The position numbers were made by a program, and so were the translations under genes. Shown piece by piece: positions 40,262 to 51,545 of a stretch of 64,000 bases of DNA; within the stretch, counting starts at the first letter, position 1, and each line of letters begins with the position of its first letter. The stretch comes from Locusta migratoria. Taxonomy: Eukaryota; Arthropoda; Insecta; Orthoptera; Acrididae. Where the stretch lies: assembly GCA_026315105.1 (NCBI GenBank), contig CM048744.1, positions 930,991,503 to 931,055,502 on the forward strand. The letters are read 5' to 3'. The notes beneath the pieces were generated by a model. The model was not told where the DNA came from. It saw only the letters and a list, made by a program, of their open reading frames with translations, and ran no database searches.

Positions 40262-41110
40262 ATTTCCTTTTTAACAATGTAACACTTGTGGTGGAAGATA
40301 TATAGAACAAACAGGCAGAACGTCTGATGTCAGATACAACGAAACTATTAGGGCCTGGATATACGGAACAAACTGCTCCACATTTGGTGAATACTAACAC
40401 AAACCAACATTTAGAGAAGAAGGCATGAAAATAATTAAACAACAGAAAGTACCTTCTCACAGAACAAGAACATTATCACATCCATTAAACCAACGCAGGA
40501 AAGTAAATTATTTTAAATAATCAAGTACACTAATTAAACAACACACTGATTATACTACATATGGAATAGAAAAAGGCTCACTCCGTTCATTATCCTATTA
40601 ACCAATCCTCCCCCCCTCCCAAACACACACACATAATTGAAATCGAAACTCAAATCATCGAAATAAAAAAAAAAAAAAAAAAAAAAATCGACTAGTCTCT
40701 CAGATTACAGGTACACACACACACACACACAACTTTACTTCATCTTTTCTGTACATACACGCATAACGCACATACTCAACGTACACAACCTTTCAGACGG
40801 CAACACGTGGGAAATAAAAGAATTTGGAAAGGAAGTACAGCTACAAAACCGTGAAACAGATAAATGAAACACATCCAAAAAGCGACGAAATGACGAAGAA
40901 TTTGCATAAATTGTGGAATTGTTAACTTCGAACTGTGACCAGTAGGGAAGAAGCTCGCAAGACTTTAAACCATGAGTAGCCATATATTTATTTCGATTGA
41001 AACGAATTTTTTATAATCTGATTAATGCTATACCTCTGAACAAAAATGTGATAAACCAATCCACTGATGATGCCCTGAAATGGAAGATGGTGAAACGCGC
41101 CTAGACAAGA
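40262..41110 (+). mobile_element. Penelope-like element PLE-2, 3' part
   Basis: From about 40,277 the plus strand reads CNTCGGRYIEQTGRTSDVRY then NETIRAWIYGTNCSTFGEY and a stop: the GIY-YIG nuclease domain of a PLE (CNTC....YIGQTGRS.. with YIE for YIG). The 3' region (to 41,110) matches the PLE-1 arms: ACTGTGACCAGTAGG, AGCCATATATTTATTTC, and CCACTGATGATGCCCTGAAA followed by GGTGAAACGCG, an H motif (41,064-41,096). A poly(A) run at 40,664-40,687 and (CA)n at 40,713-40,730 are included. The N-terminal RT is missing. Confidence 0.72.
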
Positions 41111-43210
41111 TTAAGATTTTCAAAAACAATAGTTTGTTACTTTGATGATACTAACATTAATCAGACCTACGAAAGCATCTACTTATTTCACAATTCTTAA
41201 CGGCTATGTGCACACACCATTTCTTGTGCACGTCTGAGACAAAGTAACTTTCGATTTATATAAGTTTCATTGCCCTCTTTAGATAATTAATATTAAAAAT
41301 TGATACATTAGTTTTAGTGTTCACGTATTAATATTATGGTACTGAAATTCCTCCATGCGCAGTGTCCCACTTGAGCTATTCATTTAGTAATAGGTGACAT
41401 AAATTGGCACTTTCACTTGTATCTGCGGTATCTTTTTTTATACTACTTTAATTTAAAGTTCGCAGCAGAGAACTTTTGAGGCAGTACTTCAGGATTACTT
41501 CTCAAAGTCGCTAACAAGACGCAGTTTTTCCTCCGCCTGGAGAAAGTTAAGTTGGAAACTCCTTAAGTTTCGACTCGTCTACAGCTTTACTTGGTGGACA
41601 GTTCTAAACGATTGCTTCGCGTTAACTACCAGAAACAAGGATACTCTCTCTACTACGGCGGATGTAAGGTATTTCGGGTATCGGAACATATACTTCCTGA
41701 AGCGCAGCTTTGCTTAGGTCTTCATTTAGTAATAAATAAAACAAAAAACGCCAAACATAACGCAAATATTTTTCCTTGTTTATTATAATTTATTCTCGGT
41801 TGTACTGAACGTTCTTAACAAGTTTCATATTTTGAAAATATTGTACCGACACTAGAATTCTTTTACAATAATTTTAAAGCGTCTGTGATCAAAACGTCTT
41901 TAGAGATACGGTGATGCATTGCCTAAATAAGACAGGGAAAAAGGAACCGACCGTGACAGCTCTCAGAATTAATTTAGGGTATTTCGAGTGTTAAGATGAA
42001 TGTGAGTATTCATAAATGCATTTGATCTTACGAGGGATGTGGTGGAACGAAGTAAATGTTGTGATTTCACTATAGTTCTACATTTACATTAGATTGTTAG
42101 GTTTATACTCTTGATCCCTCATTTCAGAGCTTCCTATTACAAAATCGAAATTCGTGAGTCAACAAGTGATGTTTCCACAACCATTTATACAGTTTATACA
42201 GAATTTTCTCTGAATTGTTAAGAAATACACGTTTATGTGATTATTAGGTCAGTGCTTGTCATGCAGATTTAATTATAGACCATTCTATCAATGCCGGTAA
42301 ACGTAACAATGAAAATTTTAAAACAGTTTACGAATTGTGTTGTTGTCATCCTGTGCTACCAGATCTCTTACTATAATGACGGCTAAAGTATAGTTTTACA
42401 GTATTTCTTTATGTATGTATAGTCTCGGCTGAATTTTCAGTCAATACAAGTAGCTTATTTCGGCTATTTACTTCTATAACTTTTACATTTTGCCAGAGAA
42501 GAAAATCGTAGTATTGTATTAAGTTATAGTTTCAACCGTGAATTTAAACGATCTTTTCATTTTAAGAATTCGAAATATTGAAGTATTTATTTATTTTAAT
42601 TACAGGAATTATTGTTGTCGGTCGAAATGCTCTGCAACTGTGTTTATTTCGATTGCCATCTCCGTCCGTTTTGTTAATGCGTACACTGTACTTGTTTCTT
42701 GTATATTTTAGTTGACAGAATATAAGATCTTTGACTGCCGCAATACCTTCATTGCCGAACCCTGCGAGATTCAAATACGTAATTCCATTTCAAAGGTGTG
42801 TTACGGTTTCAGAAATAAGTAATTCAAATGTTCGTCAGAGGAGCGAAGCATCCATCAGTATAATGTTTGATGCCAGCGGTTCTTTGTTGGACAGTAAACA
42901 GCAATAATGAATTACAGTTGTGATAGTTTTTTACCAAATAAATAAATTAGTTAAGAATTTATTTGTGCATAAGCCTTTCGAATGCAGTATCAAAAGTATG
43001 TCGAGTCAATCAATACGGTTCTAGACATATCCTGAGATGATTAACTTCCAGTTTAGATCGCTATTTACATCCTTGTTTTCTTGAAAAATATATTTCGAAG
43101 AATCAGCCTTGGAAAGAACATATTTCCTTGTTTTTCTAATCATATTTGATTGTTTGAAGTTACATCATCATTAAAAGTTATGCTATATACTTAACGGCAC
43201 ACGACAATTA
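41111..43210. other. quiet AT-rich stretch
   Basis: About 2.1 kb with no recognisable mobile element, repeat pair or ORF. One of the few candidates for unique host sequence, or for very old repeats. Confidence 0.5.
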
Positions 43211-43221
43211 TGTAAATATTG

Positions 43222-43399
43222 TCGCGGCCGAGTGTCGGAGCGCATTGCGGCGCTAAGTTCCGATGCTTGAGACCGTTCTCCGTCGGGGGTTCGAATCCTC
43301 CCTCGGGCATGGATGTTTGTGTTGTCTTTAGTACAAATTAGTTCATAAGTAGTTGAGCAGTTAAGTTCCATAAGCTTAACAAACATTTGAACATTTTTA
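43222..43399 (+). mobile_element. SINE-A, head variant 3
   Basis: Head GCGGCCGAGTGTCGGAGCGC, B box GGTTCGAATCC, tail to GAACATTTTTA. Perfect duplication TAAATATTG (43,213-43,221 and 43,400-43,408). Confidence 0.9.
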
Positions 43400-43408
43400 T
43401 AAATATTG

Positions 43409-44324
43409 AAACAATGCATGTTGAAATTACAGTTCATAGATTTACATTATCCAGAAAACCACTACTGTCAGCAACAAAATCAGAGATTATAAACTACGTA
43501 AAAATACCATCTACACTGTATAAGACACCTTCATCAACTACCAGATTTACACTACTAACAAGAAAGTGAAACACAATGGAGATGGTGTAGCATTGCAAAA
43601 ACAGTATAGATAGCCAGAAGGTGAAAGGAAAAGAAACTATTTTGTTTAAGACGGGTTTCTCAAGATGCACGCACTTCTAGCAGCGCCAGAATTCTGATAG
43701 TGCGACATCTTATTTAACAATTTCCTTGGCTATTCTCACTTGTTGAGTCCTACTGCACTTTCAAATTTCAGTGCCCCTGAATCGCGAAAGTGTTCCGGAC
43801 TTGGACTACGAATCCGCCTGAACCTTCGTTTGTCTTTGTCCTTTTGTCACGCCGATACAAAGTGGAAACCACAGCCAGACGTCGTCTGTCCTCCTTTTAT
43901 GCAGACACAAAGCTAAAGTTTCAACCGTGAAGGACAGACTACGGTTCGGCGTGCAGCGGAAAACACTGTTGCCAACAACTTGACTGATTGGTCGCCGTTG
44001 GTCCAACGAGATCAGTGCACGGGAAACGCGCAGAAAGATACATTTGCAGGCGGCATTTTTCTCAATGTATGTATGTAAAAAATAAATAAATAAATAAATA
44101 AAATAAAATCTGTTTTACACTTATCTAGATAGCAAATGAATAAAAACATTTATTGTCACTATAAATTATTTCATTAATAAAATATTCCATGGAAAATAAT
44201 TTTCAAGCCATAAATTAAGTAAAAACTGACATACGAGGATTCATTTCAACACCATCGATATGTTTGGAACGGCCGAGTGGCTAATCGTGATTTGGCGGTT
44301 TTGATACTCTGGGCCAATGAGAGG
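43409..44324. other. unassigned spacer
   Basis: Contains a short (AAAT)n near 44,080-44,105. A weak inverted match near 43,830 and 43,915 (TCTTTGTCC / GGACAGAC) is too short to interpret. Confidence 0.35.
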
Positions 44325-44507
44325 TTGAATTATCTTATGGGACTTAACTACGGGGTCATCAGTCCCTAAACTTACAAACTACTTATGAACTAGGTTATAC
44401 TAAAGATGGTACAAACATCCATGCCCGAGGGGGATTCGAACCCCCGACCGCAGCGGCCGTGCAGGCCGTGACTGACACGCCGCAGACCGCTCGGCTACCG
44501 CGGCCGA
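44325..44507 (-). mobile_element. SINE-A
   Basis: Reverse copy from CTTATGGGACTTAACTACGG to CTACCGCGGCCGAC; the head is followed by a ~23-base poly(T) (44,510-44,533). The 3' tail CAAACATTT is missing. No duplication is evident. Confidence 0.88.
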
Positions 44508-44539
44508 CTTTTTTTTTTTTTTTTTTTTTTTTTACAGGT

Positions 44540-44700
44540 TCATATCATTTTCATCGATTTTCAGCAGGATTTTACAACATATACTTTTGTGGAACATTAG
44601 GAACTGCCTCGAAGAGAACGACCTATTGAGTCATACATAGTCAACATGCATTCAGAAAGTATCGTTGTGTAGAAGAAAGAGCACACTTCTTTGCCAAGAT
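44540..44700 (+). mobile_element. LINE-C pre-RT scrap
   Basis: CATTAGGAACTGCCTCGAAG and AGAACGACCTATTGAGTCAT match the pre-RT region read in reverse at about 57,540-57,600 (TCTTCGAGGTAGCTC). Short and frame-broken. Confidence 0.45.
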
Positions 44701-44948
44701 CAGTATACTGGTCATCTATTCTGAATTACCGGATTCGGCAAGCAATGTTTCCATCATCTGAGCTCTTTTTTTCTTTTTCACTTTACTTGTCAAGCCGCGA
44801 CAGGCATGTGAAAAGAAACTCATACACTCACAACTTAGCTTTCGATCACAGCAATTGTCATAAAAAGAAGACATACTGTTAATCATACACTAGCACAGGC
44901 ACACCTCACACACACACATAACCGTTATCTCCTGCTGCCGCGTTCCAT

Positions 44949-45147
44949 ATGTTCAAATGTTATTAAAGTTATGGGGCCTAACTGCGGTGGTCATAGGTCT
45001 CTAAACTTTCAAAACACTTAAATTATCTTATCATAAGAACAACACGCATATACTCATGCCCGAGGGAGGATTCGAATATCCGACGGCGACCGACCGACGC
45101 ACCGCAGCAAGGCGCGTTAGTGCTCACCGCTATTCCGCTGCGGCGCT
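44949..45147 (-). mobile_element. SINE-A variant, old copy
   Basis: TGTTCAAATGTTATTAAAGT to TATTCCGCTGCGGCG with GGATTCGAATATCC as B-box complement. More diverged than other copies and no clear duplication. Confidence 0.8.
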
Positions 45148-45189
45148 GCATTCAGAGTCGGATAGGACACAGTTCGTTATAATCTATAT

Positions 45190-46030
45190 AAGTCTACATT
45201 CAAATCTATATAAATGATCTGAGGACAGAGTGAGTTGCAATCTGCGGCTGTTTGCTGAGGATGCTGTGGTCTACAAGAGGGTGACGTCATTGAATGACTG
45301 TAGTAGGATGCAGCAGGACTTGGACCAAATTTTTAGGTGGTGTTAGGAGTGGCAACTAGCACTAAATGTAGAAAAATGTAAGGTAATGCAGATGATAAGG
45401 GGAAACAAACCCGTAATGCTCAAATAGAGCATTAATAGTGTGCTGCTTGACAGAGTCGCGTCAATTAAATACTTAGGCGTAACGCTGCACAGCGATATGA
45501 AATGGAACGAATATATAAGGACAGTCGTGGGGAAGGTGAATAGTATACTGCGGTTTATTGGGAGAATTTTGGGAAGGTGTGATTCGTGTGTAAAGGAGAC
45601 CGCATATAAAACGCTTGTAACACCCAGTCTTGAGTATTGCTCAAGTGTTTGGGATCCCCACCAGATCGGTTTAAAGGCGGACACAGAGGCAGTTCAGAGC
45701 TGGCCGGCTAGATTTGTAACTGACAGATTGGCTCAATGCGCGAGTGTTACCGAAATACTTCGGGATCTCAACTGGGAGTCGGTGAAGGGGAGGCGACGTT
45801 CTTTTCGAGAAGCACTGTTGAAGAAATTTAGAGGGCCGGAATTTGAGGTGGACTGCTGAACGATTATAATGCTGCCAAGGATACGATCAGAGAGCGGATG
45901 CACACAAGTATCCGTTTTCCCCTCGTTCTGTATGGGAGTGGAACAGGAAAGCAAGTATCTAGTAATGGTACTGAGTGCCCTCCGCCACGCACCTTTGGGT
46001 GGATTGCGAAGTATGGATGTAGATGTATAA
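45190..46030 (+). mobile_element. LINE-C copy 6, diverged family
   Basis: NLRLFAEDAVVYKRVTSLND (FADD altered to FAED), MQQDLDQIFRWC, then the frame 45,440-45,859: SIKYLGVTLHSDMKWNEYIR, LEYCSSVWDPHQIGLKADTE, AVQSWPARFVTDRL and LRDLNWESVKGRRRSF. It ends GGATGTAGATGTATAA. The protein is roughly half-identical to the other LINE-C copies by eye, so a separate subfamily. Confidence 0.85.
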
Positions 46031-46034
46031 TTGA

Positions 46035-47245
46035 CGAACGGGCAACAGCTAAAACAGGTGATATCTGGCGTTCCACATGATAGTATCATTGGTTCTCCGC
46101 TTTTCCTCGTCTATATAAACGATCTGGGAGAAAATCTGAACATACACTTTCGGTTGTGCAAACGTCACTGTCATTAATCGTCTAGCAAAGTCATCAGAAA
46201 ATAAAAAGGAACTGTAGGACTATTCAGTTATGTGTATGGTACGAAAACTGACAACTCATCGTAAATAATGAAAAGCGTAAAGTCATTCACATGAGTAATA
46301 AAATGAAATCATTAAAGTTTTATTTATAACATAAAGCGATCAAATGTGAAGGCCGTAAATTCAGCTAGATATTTATGAATTACACTTAATACCAACTAAA
46401 ATTGGAAAGAACACATAGAAAATTTTGTAGGGAAGGCGAACCAAAGACTTCGTATTATCGGCAGAACATAAGATGAAACAGAATTACTAAAGAGACTGCA
46501 TAGTGTAGTACGATTGTACGTCCTCTCTTGTAGTACTGCTGCATGGTATAGGATCCTTATCAGGTGGGGCTGACGAAGGACCTCGAAAGAGTACAAAGAA
46601 CGGCAGCTCGTCTCGTGTTGTCACGATACAGGGGAGAGAGTGTCACAGAAATGACACAGGAGTCGGAGTGGAAATCACTGCAACAACGGCATGTTTTATT
46701 GTGGTGATCCAGTAGCGAAGTCAATTGTTCAAATGCATTCCATAAAGAAGGTTTATTGCGCCCACGATTGTATATATGATTTCCAAAAACGTGATTTGAA
46801 ACGATCAAACTTTATTAATTATTAATGCATTTTGATATTAGTATGTTATGCATGTGCATTGTTTAACCCTCATAGACGGAATATAATATAGCTGCAAATT
46901 ACCTATTTGGAAATCAGGAGTTTGGTCTGGGGAGTGAAAGAGGGGGGGAGGGGGTTGAGTGACTTCGTGCCCCAAACTGCACCTGATTTCTAACAAAAAA
47001 GGTGAATATCGAATTTTGTATAACAGATTACTTTTTTTAAATTGGAAAGTATTAAGGAGAAGCAATTTTTTCCGTTGGCGGGTTTCTCTTCGGAATATTA
47101 AAATATGTCGTTTAGTCCCACTTAACATCGGGAGAAATGATCATTAAATCAAAATAAGAGATCACAGCTTGAAAGGAGAGATTTACGAGTTTCTTCCTCC
47201 ACGCGTGCTATTAGGGAATGGAATTATAGATATGCATAAAAAATC
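46035..47245 (+). mobile_element. LINE-C copy 7, decayed and interrupted
   Basis: Starts right after the tail of copy 6 with AACAGGTGATATCTGGCGTT (the GVPQGS region; CAG is mutated to a stop). RT and C-terminal text is visible to about 46,700 (LVRPLL.YCC.V.DPYQVG). Unrelated sequence (46,735-47,095) follows, then CACTTAACATCGGGAGAAAT and GGGAATGGAATTATAGA, the 3' end. The interrupting ~360 bp is unassigned. Confidence 0.75.
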
Positions 47246-47522
47246 ATCCTTATGCTAACACCGGTGCAATATTTTTATTTACTTAACATCTACCAGTTTC
47301 GGCACTATCTGCTATCAACAGCAAATTTGAAAGACATTACACATAAGAAATTACAAGAATTCGGTTCTGACAAATACGGCAACGTCAAAATTAAAATTAG
47401 AAGTATGGTTATATTATATGACATTGTAGTAAGGAGTGTGTGACTGATTAATTATTTATTATATTCCACATATATAGTGGTTAAGCCATTTCACACAAAT
47501 TGAATTTACAAAACGTAACTAG

Positions 47523-47782
47523 AAATTTCTGGCATACCTTGATTAAAAGAAAGGATAGATTGGTAGGAGACATTCTTAGACATCAAGGAATTGTGAATTT
47601 AGCGTTGGAGGGAAGTGTGTGGGGTAAAAACCGCAGAGAAAGACCAAGAGATGGATACAGTAGGCAGATTCAGACAGATGTAGGTTGCCGTTCTTATGTG
47701 GAGATGAAGAGGCTTGCTCAGGATAGGGTATTGTGGAGAGCTGCATCAAACCAGTCTCCGGACTGAAGACCACAACAACAGC
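47523..47782 (+). mobile_element. RTE copy 4, 260 bp
   Basis: RNFWHTLIKRKDRLVGDILR, HQGIVNLALEGSVWGKNRRE, DGYSRQIQTDVG, ending SNQSPD and (CAA)n. The 6-bp duplication AACTAG (47,517-47,522 and 47,783-47,788) is confirmed by uninterrupted copies of the same host repeat at 47,958 and, inverted, at 48,036. Confidence 0.93.
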
Positions 47783-47841
47783 AACTAGTTTCAATGAACT
47801 CTGTCATCATTACGAAATGTAAGCAAAAATTGCATTAAACA

Positions 47842-48157
47842 CAGTTGATGTACGATGGCGGACATATACCAATGAATAATCATACTTCTTTATTATATTC
47901 CACATATATAGTGGTTAAGCCATTTCACACAAATTGAATTTTAATTTACAAAAAGGAACTAGTTTCAATGAATTCTGTCATCATTATCAAACGTAAGCAA
48001 AAATTGCATTAAACACAATAACAGAGTTCATTGAAACTAGTTCCTTTTTGTAAATTAAAATTCAATTTGTGTGAAATGGCTTAACCACTATATATGTGGA
48101 ATATAATAAAGAAGTATGATTATTCATTGGTATATGCCCGCCATCGTACATCAACTG
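47842..48157. repeat. 137-bp-arm palindrome
   Basis: Arms 47,842-47,978 and 48,021-48,157 are equal in length and differ at about two positions, with a 42-bp loop. Each arm contains an H motif (AATGATGACAG, TTCATTGAAACTAGTT in one orientation). A third partial copy lies at 47,460-47,520 plus 47,783-47,850, split by RTE copy 4, and a fourth at 26.75 kb. Confidence 0.96.
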
Positions 48158-48257
48158 TTGAAAGTAATGGCAGTTATTCCACTGTTCATAATATGAAATT
48201 CATGTACATTTAACAGCATTGGTATCAGCACAGAAATGTTCTTATAATAAATGATGA

Positions 48258-48350
48258 GCAGTATCTTGCACAATAGCCTATTGATGGCAGAGAGTGCCGA
48301 AACCGATAGAGGCTACATAAATGAAAATATTATATTGCAAAGGGATGATT
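48258..48350 (+). repeat. H-motif repeat with pairing flanks
   Basis: TATTGATGGCAGAGAGTGCC followed by GAAACCGATAG: stem GGCA/TGCC, then GAAAC. TAGCC before and GGCTA after can pair as a closing stem. An inverted, diverged counterpart is at about 47,237-47,330 (CCAGTTTCGGCACTATCTGC). Confidence 0.6.
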
Positions 48351-49455
48351 TTTCTGAATACATTTTGGCTCTAGATCACTTGAAAAAACCTGAAATAGTA
48401 TGAAAGGCCAGGCACATCAGAGTGATTTGCAGATTAATGATGTACCTGCAGGGGACGATGTTGCTGAAGCTCGAACAAATGTAGCAACTTGACTGTTGAA
48501 TCGCTGCTGCTAAATTATGCGGCAATGTAACAACTTATAGTTGTTATATACCTGCTTACCACTTCATCTAACAAATGGAACGCAAAGACGTTGCTGTACC
48601 TCGTGGCTTTGTAAGAATCTGATGCAATATTCTATACAAGCACCAATGAAGCAGTTTGAAGGATGAATTAATCAAAACTTATCACTATTCTATGTCCTTT
48701 ACTAGCATCAGTGAAGCAGTACGAAGATGAATCAATAAAAATTTATCACGGCGATGAAAATGGCCAAGAAGGTTATATCGCAAGTGTGACAGAAGAGGAG
48801 CTGTAATTTTTCTCATTAATTAATGTTTATTTTGCATTTATGATTTACAAACAAACAGAAAACATTGGCCACTGAAATCGGGTGGTCAGAGAAAAATAGT
48901 GTTTAATATTAGGTTTCCATTAGACGAAACATGAAAGTTATGAAATGATCACAAAGAAGCCATTACACGATTTAGACGAGCGAGAGAGAGCAAGAGGAGC
49001 AATATATAGCGTTACGTTGCCTTTGTAGACTGCAGCATATCGCCGTGTTATGCAAATGGCAGCCGGCGGTTCTCTTCCTGTCGGGTGAATGACGTACATC
49101 AGTTTATGTCACGCGAATTGATATAAACGACATACTCGATTTTGAACGGATCTCATTACTTCCATAAGCGAGAGGCATTAGAGCCAGACTTTCGCCATCA
49201 TAATGCCTACAACGAGGACCTCTGTGGATAATACAAATATAGTTTCAGTATAAGCCTGGATCCATCCAACAAGATTTGGCTACTCCAGTACAACGTCAGA
49301 AGCGACGTTGAGTGACCCCCATCAGTCCTCTTTAGATATTTTGTCCCAACCAACTTTCAGGATACGTACTATTGGCCCACTTCAGGTTACGGTAGTAACA
49401 CTAAAAGTGGGCCTTTGCGATCGTCTTTTGACAGCTCGAAATTTAAATGAAATTT
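48351..49455. other. unassigned spacer
   Basis: About 1.1 kb without a recognisable element. A short near-duplicate (CACCAATGAAGCAGT / CATCAGTGAAGCAGT near 48,640 and 48,708) suggests local slippage. Confidence 0.4.
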
Positions 49456-49457
49456 AT

Positions 49458-50220
49458 CTGACACGAAAATTGAATAACCGAATTTGTAAAGGAGAAAGTT
49501 CTCTACAACTTTGCTCTTATGTTTATTTCATATCTCGTATATCTCGTATCGTTTCAGAGATATTTGCAAAAATAACGGCGATTTTGGGATGTCTGTCTGT
49601 CTGTCCGTAACGTGTTCCCACTTTTTAAGACGAACCGTTCAACCGATCAGCACAAAATTTTACAGACATAATTGTAGGCCGCCAGAGACCAGAACCTCGC
49701 TTTTTCAATTTTTTCGGACAAACAATACAGCATGAATACCAAAAAAAGGCGTTTGTAATATAATTGTAATTGCAAACGAACCGTTCATCTGACACGAAAA
49801 TTGAATAACCTGATTGGTAGAGAGGAAAATTCTCTACAACTTCGCTCTATTATGCTTTTTTCATACCTGGCATCGTTGCATAGATATTTGCAAAAATAAC
49901 GGCGATTTGACGATGTCTGTCTGGCTGTAACGTGTTCCCACTTTTTAGGTCGAACCGTTCAACCGATAGGCACCAAATTTTACAGACATAATTGTTGGCT
50001 ACCAGAGACGAGAACCTCGCTTTTTTAAATATTTCGGACAAGAAATACGTTAGTAATACCAAAAAAGCCGTCTGTAATGTGATTTTAATTTCAAATAAAC
50101 CGTTCATCTGACGCGAAAATTGAAGAAACGAATTTGTAGAGGAGAAAATTCTCTACAACTTTGCTCCCTTATGTTTTATTCATATCGTTTGAGAGAGATT
50201 TGCAAAAATATCAGTGTTTT
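49458..50220. repeat. tandem repeat, ~320-330-bp unit, 2.3 copies
   Basis: Units start with CTGAC(A/G)CGAAAATTGAA at 49,458, 49,789 and 50,108. Shared internal text: GTTCTCTACAACTT / ATTCTCTACAACTT, TTTGCAAAAATA, CGTGTTCCCACTTTTTA, GAACCGTTCAACCGAT. The third unit stops after ~110 bp. Non-coding. Similar to the internal repeats of some Helitron-like elements or to a short satellite. Confidence 0.9.
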
Positions 50221-50439
50221 GACACCCTCCATTGAATTAACGAAAACCAGCCGTTCGGAGATGTCACGCGACATTCATCGCCCAGAACTCTCTCTGGCAC
50301 ACGCCATCTTGCGTATTTGATTATTATCTTATTGTAACTTACACGTAGTCATTTCAAAGCAATGGCGCACTGAAGAATTAACAAAAACACATCGTTCTTC
50401 GTACGATAAATGATAATCTAGTGTCTACAAATGCCATAT

Positions 50440-50480
50440 TAGGATCAGTTAACAACGCCGGATCTGAGAAGGGCACGCCG

Positions 50481-50524
<44 letters not shown>

Positions 50525-50960
50525 CTCCGAATCACCTCTTTCAGTTTTGACAGAGTGCAGAGTGGCACATAACCGCGCAGCATTGATGGTTGAATCCTCC
50601 AAAAAGTCCATCAACAAAACTCCTTGGGCTTCCCAGAAATCGGTGAGTAGCACTTTACCTGTAGACGGAGTGAGTTTGAACTTCTTTCGGACAGGTGATG
50701 ACGGATGTTTCCACACCACGGATGCGGCCTTCGATTCGGGCGTGTAATCTTGGACCCACGTTTCATACCCCGTCACAATCCGAAATAAAAAGTCATTGCC
50801 TTATTTATGGTCGACCTCTACCCAATGGTGTATCGGTGTCTTGCACGTGCGCGTTCACCTGCTGTGTCGTCTTTCGCCCATAGCTGTTCAACGCTTCTTC
50901 CGTATACAACGCCCAGGGCGGCTTCTTGTAGCTTATAAAGCGGTTTGACAAATGTCTCAA
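50440..50960 (-). pseudogene. mariner transposase fragment
   Basis: Minus strand: TGYETWVQDYTPESKAASVV, WKHPSSPVRKKFKLTPSTGK, LLTDFWEAQGVLLMDFLED, STINAARLCATLHSV. This is the central block of mariner (DD34D) transposases from the first to near the second catalytic Asp. The first Asp (usually TGDETW) is Y, so the copy is dead. It ends in a ~38-base poly(A) run (plus-strand T at 50,484-50,521). The HTH region is not recognisable. Confidence 0.82.
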
Positions 50961-51096
50961 TGTACTTGGAAATTATGTAGCAAAATAAAGATATGTCTTA
51001 TCTTTAATGTCTCATTCTATTTTTTTCCTTTCATACACAACTCTGCCCACAGTTGACAGGGGAAACATATTTTCCAACTCCCCCTCGTATGTAGCA

Positions 51097-51545
51097 GAAA
51101 AAACTACTGGTTGACTCTTCTGAGTTCACTCAGAACTTTGACAGACCCTCGTACCGCGAAACAGAACATCTCCCTTGTAGAGTCTGTCAGTGGCCAACGG
51201 ATTTGACCGATAACCCCCTCGACCCTTTCGCGCTTACTAAATGAAACTGTAACGAATCGTGCTGCTCTTCGGCGAATGAGCTCTAATTTTTCTATTATTC
51301 CCACCTGGTACAGATTCCACACTGAAGAGAAATGTTTAAGTACTGATCGAAGGTCTGTTTTCTAAACTATTTCCTCTGTTGAAGGACTACACTTCCTGAG
51401 GATTCTTCCAGAGAATTTGTCTGGCATCTGCCTTTTGCACAGTTACTTTTATTTGATAACACCTTACGCATATACTCCAGATATTTGGTTGAAGTAACTG
51501 CTTCCACTTATTGTTCCGCAATTGTGAATGGAAACTAAATGAAAA
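51097..51545 (-). mobile_element. LINE-C copy 8, third subfamily
   Basis: WNLYQVGIIEKLELIRRRAA and RFVTVSFSKRERVEGVIGQI on the minus strand match VWDPYQ...IERVQRRAARF. Upstream text (TTCCTGAGGATTCTTCCAGA, GCATCTGCCTTTTGCACAG in reverse) fits the preceding RT thumb. No 3' tail, so broken at both ends. Confidence 0.75.

Noticed and set aside
49458..50220. CRISPR-like array
   Set aside because: Units are ~320 bp, diverged along their whole length and without spacers; the genome is eukaryotic.
50421..50747. ORF with a poly-phenylalanine or poly-lysine run
   Set aside because: The run is the T38/A38 homopolymer; the real signal is the mariner fragment on the minus strand.
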